NCBI GenBank assembly: GCA_016235225.1
Contig: JACRLS010000051.1
Coordinates: 1-5,934, forward strand
Length of the DNA: 5,934 nucleotides
Source: Nitrospirota bacterium
Lineage (GTDB): Bacteria > Nitrospirota > Nitrospiria > Nitrospirales > Nitrospiraceae
Reading direction: 5' to 3'
Below the pieces are notes generated by a model, which searched no databases, was not told the DNA's origin, and saw only the letters and a program-made list of their open reading frames with translations. Position 1 is the stretch's first letter, and every line of letters starts with the position of its first letter. The position numbers and the translations under genes are program-made. Shown one piece after another: positions 1 to 4,750 of this stretch.

Positions 1-25
1 ATGGGCATTAGGTAAGATGGCTATG

Positions 26-119
26 GGCAAGAGGCGATAGGCTATGGGAATGAGTTTTTTTCTTTTTTTTATTGCCGAGTGCCTATTGCCTTTTCCGATA
101 TAGCCTATAGCCTCTTGCC
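26..119. repeat. 20-bp inverted repeat flanking a T-rich tract, with GCCTAT-type short repeats
   Basis: Positions 26-45 and 100-119 are reverse complements at 19 of 20 bases, separated by 54 bp. The spacer holds a T tract (T7, C, T8) at 55-70. GCTATGGG occurs twice on the left (20-27 and 41-48). On the right there are decamers of one type: GCCTATTGCC at 81-90, GCCTATAGCC at 103-112 and the related AGCCTCTTGCC at 109-119. The right arm abuts the stop codon of the minus-strand peptidase, so a transcript of that gene would run through both arms. The loop is long for a classical intrinsic terminator, and the T tract is on the plus strand, so only rightward transcription would give a U-run. A dispersed intergenic repeat is as likely as a terminator. 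No gene is visible in 1-119. Confidence 0.6.
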
Positions 120-1331
120 TCAAATACTGAGAATCGCGATGAGTTCGGTCTGAAGAGGTTGGCCGAACACGAGGACGTCGTCCTCCGTCACAAAAGCATC
201 CAGCTCGCTACGGATGCCGAAGTCACCGGCCAAGTAAACGCCCGGCTCGATCGAGAAGCAGGTGCGGGGGGTCAGCCGGCGGGTGTCCTGGGTTTCCAAG
301 TTGTCGATGTTGGCGCCGTTGCCGTGCACCTCTTCGCCGATGGAGTGCCCCGTGCGGTGGAGAAACTGGTCGCCGTAGCCGGCGCCGCGAATCACCGCCC
401 GGCAGACGTCGTCCACTTCCCAGCCGCAAGGAAACTCGCCCCGGGTGACACGGTCCCGCGCGAAACTGAAGGCGGCCTCGCGCGCATCCCGAACCAGTTC
501 AAAGATCCGACGATGGCGGTCAGGAACCGACTGCCCCACATAGCCGGTCCAGGTGATATCGCCATACACGCTTCCGGGTTCGGACCGCTTCGCCCAGAGA
601 TCGATCAGCAGGAGATCGCCCTCGCGGACAGGCCAGGAGGCCTGAGCCCCGGGCATATAGTGAGGATCGGCACTGTGCGCATTCACCGCCGCGATCGGCG
701 CGGAGCTGGTCATCAAGCTGCGCGCCTTCATGCGGCTGAGGATGAACTGCTGCACGTCAAATTCGCACAGGGCCGTCCCTGCGCGGATACAGGCGGCCAC
801 ATGGCCGAATGTCTCGGTGACGATCTGCCTCAACCCGTCCACTGCCTCTCGATGCGAGGCCAGTTGTCGATCATCCCAGACAGCTTCGAACCGTTGCACC
901 AGGTCGGCCGACGTGACGACCTCCGTCCCCAGGCCGCGGATCAGCTCAATCGTGCCGGCATCCACTCGTGAGATGTACGGCACGGCATTGAGCGGGGAAT
1001 ACTGCATCGCGACGCGCCGGGCCCCACAAAGCATCTCGGCTAGGAGACTCCGCTGTTCCTGCCAGCCCAGGTACAGTCGGGTCTCTCCAGGCAGCTCCTC
1101 TAGCTGGTGCGGCTCGATCCGGTGCGAGAGCTTGACCGGCGTCCCTGTGGCCGGCACCCAGTAGTACCATCGTCGCGTCACATGCTTGCCGGCATCCAAC
1201 TTGAGGATGCGGTAGGCCAGGGGATCGCTCACTCGGAAGTCATAGAACAGCCACCCGTCCAGCCGTCCTGACTCCCGCAGGGCCTCCTGAATCTGCTCGA
1301 TACGCTGCTGATGCGGAGACATCGTCGACAT
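120..1331 (-). CDS. M24-family metallopeptidase (Xaa-Pro peptidase type)
   Basis: This 403-residue protein has a creatinase-like N-terminal domain (about 1-155) and a C-terminal pita-bread catalytic domain (about 160-400). All five expected metal ligands can be placed: D244 (LLIDLW), D258 (YGDIT), H329 (RTGHSIGEEVHG, with H336 as the likely second histidine), E362 (SIEPGVY) and E376 (GIRSELDAF). An active two-metal centre is therefore expected, as in enzymes that remove an N-terminal residue preceding proline or cleave Xaa-Pro dipeptides. The first two aspartates are 14 residues apart, three more than the 11 I recall for aminopeptidase P. There is no signal peptide, so it is probably cytosolic. 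An in-frame stop lies three codons upstream of the ATG at 1331, so this is the longest start; Met4 is an alternative and neither has a strong ribosome-binding site. The gene stands alone and is divergent from the methyltransferase. The family call is firm; the exact substrate is not known. Confidence 0.9.
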   Translation of the reverse strand: MSTMSPHQQRIEQIQEALRESGRLDGWLFYDFRVSDPLAYRILKLDAGKHVTRRWYYWVPATGTPVKLSHRIEPHQLEELPGETRLYLGWQEQRSLLAEMLCGARRVAMQYSPLNAVPYISRVDAGTIELIRGLGTEVVTSADLVQRFEAVWDDRQLASHREAVDGLRQIVTETFGHVAACIRAGTALCEFDVQQFILSRMKARSLMTSSAPIAAVNAHSADPHYMPGAQASWPVREGDLLLIDLWAKRSEPGSVYGDITWTGYVGQSVPDRHRRIFELVRDAREAAFSFARDRVTRGEFPCGWEVDDVCRAVIRGAGYGDQFLHRTGHSIGEEVHGNGANIDNLETQDTRRLTPRTCFSIEPGVYLAGDFGIRSELDAFVTEDDVLVFGQPLQTELIAILSI

Positions 1332-1537
1332 GCGGGCATCTTACCCGGCACTCCGGGAAACCGCAACGAATCGTGCCGTGCCCTCATGCGGCAGAGGCTT
1401 TGCCCCGCATCTCTCGTCACCTGCGCAGGATGCGGCAAAAGCTGGCAGCGCTGGACCCCCTCTGATACCCTGGCATCAGGTCGCCGGAGGCAGGCCGCGC
1501 GATGCCGACACGTACGGTATGAGCCTGCCTACCTGAC
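1332..1537. other. Divergent intergenic region between the peptidase and methyltransferase genes
   Basis: Both flanking genes are transcribed outward, so their promoters should lie here, but I cannot pick out convincing -35/-10 pairs for either. Small structures are visible. A CCCGG/CCGGG hairpin has arms at 1344-1348 and 1353-1357. ATGCGGCA occurs at 1386-1393 and again at 1430-1437, and the first copy can pair with 1401-1410 with a two-base bulge. An operator-like dyad lies at 1462-1479. No small gene is supported; the open frames here lack ribosome-binding sites and run into the neighbouring genes in other frames. Confidence 0.5.
1462..1479. promoter_or_regulatory. Operator-like 18-bp dyad upstream of the methyltransferase
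   Basis: CTGATACCCTGGCATCAG reads as an imperfect dyad: CTGAT/ATCAG outer arms, one A-C mismatch, then CC/GG around the centre (7 of 9 positions symmetric). It ends 58 bp before the methyltransferase ATG in a divergent promoter region, a plausible place for a repressor or activator site. The stem has almost no loop, so a protein-binding site is more likely than an RNA hairpin. A dyad this short could also occur by chance. Confidence 0.25.
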
Positions 1538-2434
1538 ATGAACAGAGGAACCAAAACCGATTGCCCGGCCTGCGGATCATCCCGCACGTCAGAGGCCCAC
1601 ACCGTCCCCGATTACGAGTACGGCCTCTCCTATCGAGCCGCCTACCTGTCGTGCAAGGACTGCGGGACGACGGCCCAAGCGCCGATGCCCAGCCCGGCTC
1701 AGTTGGCTGCCTTCTATCCGCCGGCCTACCACAGTCACACGAATCGCGGACTCTTGCATCGACTCCGGTGCCGGATGCGCCTCCAGCAGTGCCTCCCGCT
1801 TCCCCTGGAGGATGGAGTGGTCCTGGACTACGGATGTGGCAACGGAGCCTTTCTCGAGTACGCGGCTCAGACGCTGCCTGGCGTTCGTTTCTTTGGGTAC
1901 GAGATCGGTCCCAAGGCGACCGTGACAGTCCGCCAGCAGGGCCGGATCACGCTTGTGGAGGGAGCGCTGGAGGATCTCCTAGACCGGCTGCCCGCCTGTC
2001 GGTTAATCAGCATGAACCACGTGATCGAACACCTGCCCGACCCGCAACGAGCCCTTTCGGCCTTGTCACGAACGCTCCTCCCGGGCGGGGCGTTGGTCGG
2101 ACAGACACCGGCAGCCGGTTCCTGTGAACATCGGATGTTCGGATCCAGGTGGAGCGGGTACCATGCCCCACGACATACGGTCGTCTTCTCACAGAACGGC
2201 TTAAGGGAATGCCTGGCTCGCCTGGGGTTTCAGCATATTCGCATCGCCCCCGCGTTCAATCCGGCCGGCCTCGCGGTCAGCCTGGCCTCCGCGGTCTCTC
2301 CTGAACCTGTGACGGGCATTCCCCGGCAGGGTGTTGCATGGCTCGGTTGGTTGGCAGCCGGAACGTTGCTCGCCCCCTTTGATCTCCTATCCGGCCAGTC
2401 CGGCATCATGAATTTCAGAGCCGAGAAAGCTTAG
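1538..2434 (+). CDS. Zinc-ribbon class I SAM-dependent methyltransferase
   Basis: This 298-residue protein begins with a probable zinc ribbon, CPACG (C9, C12) and CKDCG (C39, C42), followed by a proline-rich linker ending in FYPPAY. The Rossmann-fold methyltransferase core follows: motif I VLDYGCGNGAFL at 95-106 (SAM binding), acidic E122 after the second strand, NHVIEHLPDP at 160-169, and LLPGGALVGQTP at 180-191. This arrangement matches the Methyltransf_11/23-like enzymes often found in glycan, O-antigen or lipid modification clusters; the substrate cannot be read from sequence. Residues about 265-288 are hydrophobic and might associate with the membrane. An in-frame stop lies five codons upstream of the ATG at 1538, so no other start fits, although there is no clear Shine-Dalgarno sequence. 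The desaturase starts 11 bp after the stop, implying co-transcription and a possible shared lipid or glycolipid substrate. The family is firm; the role is inferred. Confidence 0.85.
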   Translation: MNRGTKTDCPACGSSRTSEAHTVPDYEYGLSYRAAYLSCKDCGTTAQAPMPSPAQLAAFYPPAYHSHTNRGLLHRLRCRMRLQQCLPLPLEDGVVLDYGCGNGAFLEYAAQTLPGVRFFGYEIGPKATVTVRQQGRITLVEGALEDLLDRLPACRLISMNHVIEHLPDPQRALSALSRTLLPGGALVGQTPAAGSCEHRMFGSRWSGYHAPRHTVVFSQNGLRECLARLGFQHIRIAPAFNPAGLAVSLASAVSPEPVTGIPRQGVAWLGWLAAGTLLAPFDLLSGQSGIMNFRAEKA

Positions 2435-2445
2435 ATGCACTCCCC

Positions 2446-3366
2446 ATGACGCGTTTGGATCTCACCACGTTCACCGATAAACGGAGCGATGCCTGGTCGG
2501 GCTTCATCGTTGCGACGAACCTGTTCCTGGTGCTGATGCCGCTGTACTTGAGCGCCTGGCTGGGAGTCGGCCTCCATCTGCTGCCGGCGTGGGGATGGTT
2601 TGGTGTCGGCATGAATGGACTACTGAATCTCCTGCACGAGTGTTCCCATTACCACGTGTTCGCCGGCCGCGCCGGATCGAGCTTCCTTGGCCGGTGGGTG
2701 CTCGGCCCTCTGGCACTGGCCGACTTCGACGCCTACCAGAAGCGCCATTGGGTCCATCACCGCCATCTCGGAGAGAGTGAAGATCCCAAGTATGTGTATC
2801 GGGTCAACGTGCGTGGACGACGGTTTCTGGGCTTTGCCTTCAGGTGTGCGTGCTTGCTGGAAGCGCTGAAGAAATTCTCCGGGCAGGCCGCACCTCCGAC
2901 TCGAGACGAGTCCGGCTCGCCTCCTTCATCCCGCCTGTGGGTGATGCGAACCCTTCTGGTCCATTCCCTCCTGGGCGGGTCGATCCTCTGGGTGGCCACG
3001 GATGGGGGCGGCCGGCCGCTTGGTGAAGGGCTCTTGACGGCTTCGGTCGTGTATGGGGGAGTCTATCTTTATGGGCTGGCGTCGTTGACGGTCTGGGTGG
3101 CCAGCTTACGCGCGATTGCCGAACATCAGATCATCGGCGATCAGGACGTGACACAGCAAGATGCGGCACTCCGGAACTTTCGGCCTGGGCGACTGCTTAG
3201 TTGGCTGCTCGGCTGTTACGGCTTTGTTCAGCACGCCACGCACCACTATGAGCCCGCCATTCCCTACTATCGGCTCCCGGCCGCGACGACCGCCCTCGCC
3301 GGGACGAATCCGTCCTTTTCCCCGGTCCACACCTACGGGAGCGTGCTGGCCGAAGTGATCAGATAA
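2446..3366 (+). CDS. Membrane fatty-acid-desaturase-family protein
   Basis: This 306-residue integral membrane protein has the three histidine boxes of the di-iron desaturase/hydroxylase superfamily: HECSHYH at 64-70, HWVHHRH at 101-107 and HATHH at 263-267. H227 (AEHQ) is a possible extra ligand. Hydrophobic segments lie near 20-63, 164-185, 196-218 and 250-261, with the histidine clusters on loops as expected. Box 2 continues as LGESEDPKY and box 3 as YEPAIPYYRLP, both typical of acyl-lipid desaturases. Such enzymes use O2 and reduced ferredoxin or cytochrome to introduce double bonds or hydroxyl groups into membrane acyl chains; carotenoid ketolases and hydroxylases are related alternatives. 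The ATG at 2446 is 11 bp after the methyltransferase stop and lacks a clear ribosome-binding site, so translational coupling is plausible. No electron-donor gene is adjacent. The superfamily is firm; regiospecificity and substrate are unknown. Confidence 0.87.
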   Translation: MTRLDLTTFTDKRSDAWSGFIVATNLFLVLMPLYLSAWLGVGLHLLPAWGWFGVGMNGLLNLLHECSHYHVFAGRAGSSFLGRWVLGPLALADFDAYQKRHWVHHRHLGESEDPKYVYRVNVRGRRFLGFAFRCACLLEALKKFSGQAAPPTRDESGSPPSSRLWVMRTLLVHSLLGGSILWVATDGGGRPLGEGLLTASVVYGGVYLYGLASLTVWVASLRAIAEHQIIGDQDVTQQDAALRNFRPGRLLSWLLGCYGFVQHATHHYEPAIPYYRLPAATTALAGTNPSFSPVHTYGSVLAEVIR

Positions 3367-3398
3367 CGTCATCACAGAGAGATGCCGTGGATCTGATC

Positions 3399-3508
3399 CT
3401 CGTATCTCGTCGTTCGAATCTCGTATCTCGTTAATCGGGGCGAGACAGGCGCGACGTGCGTGAAACGCGCGACACGCACAGACGAAGCGCTCGACTCGTC
3501 TCGCTTTT
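3399..3508. repeat. Structured intergenic repeat: direct repeats plus nested palindromes
   Basis: In the convergent gap between the desaturase and DUF5069, the 12-mer CTCGTATCTCGT occurs at 3399-3410 and 3420-3431, with a 21-bp period. A nested inverted repeat follows: outer arms GCGAGAC (3440-3446) and GTCTCGC (3498-3504), possible GCGC pairing (3449-3452 with 3487-3490), and inner arms GTGCGTG (3456-3462) and CACGCAC (3473-3479) around a 10-nt loop. The outer right arm is followed by TTTT on the plus strand, so the structure might help terminate the desaturase transcript. The architecture resembles a REP- or MITE-like dispersed element. No open reading frame with a credible start lies in the 180-bp gap. 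Confidence 0.55.
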
Positions 3509-3546
3509 CCCGCCAGTCCCGCTCGAAGCGCAATAGACGCCTCTTG

Positions 3547-3894
3547 TCACAGCCGCCCTTCATCCAGTTCGATGATATCGACCCACGTCGACGCGGGCGG
3601 CAAGGCGGTGGCCGGCACACCACGCTTCGCCGCCACTTCGGCCAATCTGGACTGAAATCGCTGACGAGTCCCCTCGTCTTTAGGGCCGCCGGTCAGGATG
3701 CGCTCGTTCCACTGGCGTGCCTCCTCCACAGATGGAAGGAACTCGACCAGGTACTTATCGAACCCGGTGGTGAAGTAGTTGTAGTCGGGAATCAGGCCGG
3801 CGTGGCGCAGGCGGATCTTGTCGATCAGGCGGCCCAGATGGACCATCCCCCCGAGTTCAATTTTTGGGCTTCTGGGACACGGCGTCATCGCCAT
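3547..3894 (-). CDS. DUF5069 domain-containing protein
   Basis: This small soluble protein of 115 residues carries the signature I associate with DUF5069: PRSPKIELGGMVHLGRLIDK at 7-26, continuing IRLRHAG, then YNYFTTGFDKYLVEFL at 38-53, and a C-terminal helical part ending WVDIIELDEGRL. The domain has no known function, and I see no catalytic motif, membrane segment or signal peptide. The ATG at 3894 is chosen because AAAGGA lies eight bases before it on the minus strand. A longer frame reaches back to 4065, but its extra residues are low-complexity, lack a ribosome-binding site and do not resemble the domain; Met3 is the only other nearby start. The gene diverges from the peroxiredoxin across 204 bp and converges with the desaturase. 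Co-regulation with the peroxiredoxin is possible but unproven. Confidence 0.8.
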   Translation of the reverse strand: MAMTPCPRSPKIELGGMVHLGRLIDKIRLRHAGLIPDYNYFTTGFDKYLVEFLPSVEEARQWNERILTGGPKDEGTRQRFQSRLAEVAAKRGVPATALPPASTWVDIIELDEGRL

Positions 3895-3902
3895 AGTGTG
3901 CG

Positions 3903-3908
3903 TCCTTT
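3903..3908 (-). promoter_or_regulatory. Ribosome-binding site of the DUF5069 gene
   Basis: On the minus strand AAAGGA sits eight bases before the ATG at 3894. It decides the start of this gene, because the same frame stays open for another 57 codons upstream without any comparable site. Confidence 0.65.
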
Positions 3909-4086
3909 CTCTTATCCCGTTCTTCAGGCTCTTGTGTGGTTCCGACAATACCGCGCCAGGTCCGAGGTCCGCCCGGCGACGGACAGGCCGCTCCAGGGGC
4001 CGCCCTCCAGGGCCGCCCTCTTGCACCCTGGGCTGGGGAAGCGGTACCCTATCAATCCTGCACACTCGTCATCTTGCTCACATCAC

Positions 4087-4094
4087 AAGGAGGA
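4087..4094 (+). promoter_or_regulatory. Strong ribosome-binding site of the peroxiredoxin gene
   Basis: AAGGAGGA, close to a perfect Shine-Dalgarno sequence, ends four bases before the ATG at 4099. It fixes the start there, although the frame is open upstream to about 3460. It is the strongest ribosome-binding site in the window and suggests high expression. Confidence 0.85.
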
Positions 4095-4098
4095 CCCC

Positions 4099-4734
4099 AT
4101 GGCACTACGACTCGGAGATGAGGCGCCGAACTTCACGGCGGAAACCACCGAAGGGACTATCACCTTCCACGAATGGCTGGGCAACGGCTGGGGGATTCTG
4201 TTCTCCCATCCCAAGGATTTCACGCCGGTGTGCACGACCGAACTCGGGTATATGGCGCGGATCAAGGGCGACTTCGAGAAGCGGGGCGTGAAGGTGCTGG
4301 CCATCAGCGTCGACCCCCTGGAGTCGCACAAGGGGTGGACCAAGGATATCAATGAGACCCAGAATTGCACGGTCTCTTACCCCTTGATCGCCGATCCCGA
4401 CAAGAAGGTCGCCATGTTGTACGACATGATCCATCCGAACGCCCTCGACAACATGACCGTTCGCTCGGTGTTTGTGATCGGACCGGACAAGAAAATCAAG
4501 CTCATGTTGACCTATCCGGCCTCATGCGGACGCAACTTCGACGAGCTGCTCCGCGTGATCGATTCACTCCAACTGACGGCCAAGTTTAAGGTGGCCACGC
4601 CGGTCAACTGGAAAGACGGACAGGATTGCATCATCACGCCGGCGGTGTCGGACGCTGAGGCCACGACCCTCTTCCCCAAGGGGTTCAAGGCGGTGAAGCC
4701 CTATCTTCGCTTTACCCCGCAACCCAATAAGTAA
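4099..4734 (+). CDS. Peroxiredoxin, 1-Cys Prx6-type
   Basis: This 211-residue cytosolic thiol peroxidase would reduce hydrogen peroxide and organic hydroperoxides. The thioredoxin-like AhpC/TSA domain (about 1-145) carries the active-site motif PKDFTPVC at 38-45, with peroxidatic C45, T42 and the conserved arginine R123 (VRSVFVIGP). The C-terminal 1-cysPrx domain follows (about 155-200), including the typical FPKG at 192-195. Length and layout fit the Prx6 subfamily rather than the shorter typical 2-Cys AhpC. The cysteine set is unusual for a 1-Cys enzyme: C90, C143 and C177 are present as well. C143 is in ASCGRNFDELLR, where homologues I recall usually have a threonine (STGRNFDE). One of these could act as a resolving cysteine, which is inference. 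A strong ribosome-binding site fixes the start. The gene diverges from DUF5069 and converges with the RNA methyltransferase, leaving 16 bp between stops. Confidence 0.93.
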   Translation: MALRLGDEAPNFTAETTEGTITFHEWLGNGWGILFSHPKDFTPVCTTELGYMARIKGDFEKRGVKVLAISVDPLESHKGWTKDINETQNCTVSYPLIADPDKKVAMLYDMIHPNALDNMTVRSVFVIGPDKKIKLMLTYPASCGRNFDELLRVIDSLQLTAKFKVATPVNWKDGQDCIITPAVSDAEATTLFPKGFKAVKPYLRFTPQPNK

Positions 4735-4750
4735 GTCGGGTACGCCTGCT

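Larger units (their letters stand above)
3895..4098. other. Divergent intergenic region between DUF5069 and peroxiredoxin, with a tandem repeat
   Basis: Both genes must be expressed from this 204-bp region. A near-perfect tandem repeat lies in the middle: CTCCAGGGGCCGCCCT at 3991-4006 and CTCCAGGGCCGCCCT at 4005-4019, differing by one G. Just downstream, TTGCAC at 4021-4026 could be a weak -35 element for the peroxiredoxin, with TACCCT at 4045-4050 (18-bp spacing) or TATCAA at 4050-4055 as -10 candidates. None matches the sigma-70 consensus well, so I do not call a promoter. A regulator bound at the repeat would sit immediately upstream of that candidate promoter. Confidence 0.45.

Noticed and set aside
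159..971. 270-codon plus-strand open frame antisense to the peptidase
   Set aside because: The minus-strand frame has a full M24 domain with all five metal ligands; this frame matches no family I recognise and is a shadow of G+C-rich coding DNA.
730..1164. 144-codon plus-strand open frame
   Set aside because: It lies wholly inside the peptidase gene on the opposite strand, with low-complexity Ser/Arg-rich content and no domain.
1311..1541. Small cysteine-containing frame (CAGCGKSW) across the divergent intergenic region
   Set aside because: It overlaps the 5' ends of both flanking genes, has no ribosome-binding site, and its composition looks like translated non-coding DNA.
1561..2127. 188-codon plus-strand frame inside the methyltransferase
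   Set aside because: It is an out-of-frame shadow; the main frame has the zinc ribbon and complete SAM motifs.
3399..3508. CRISPR array
   Set aside because: There are only two 12-bp copies with a 9-bp spacer, which does not fit repeat and spacer lengths of a CRISPR array.
3895..4065. N-terminal extension of the DUF5069 frame
   Set aside because: The extra 57 residues are Pro/Arg/Gly-rich with no ribosome-binding site, while AAAGGA precedes the ATG at 3894.
3460..4098. Long N-terminal extension of the peroxiredoxin frame
   Set aside because: It crosses DUF5069 antisense and the intergenic region; the strong AAGGAGGA site and family length place the start at 4099.
4105..4434. Antisense open frame inside the peroxiredoxin gene
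   Set aside because: It mirrors the peroxiredoxin codons and has no domain or ribosome-binding site.
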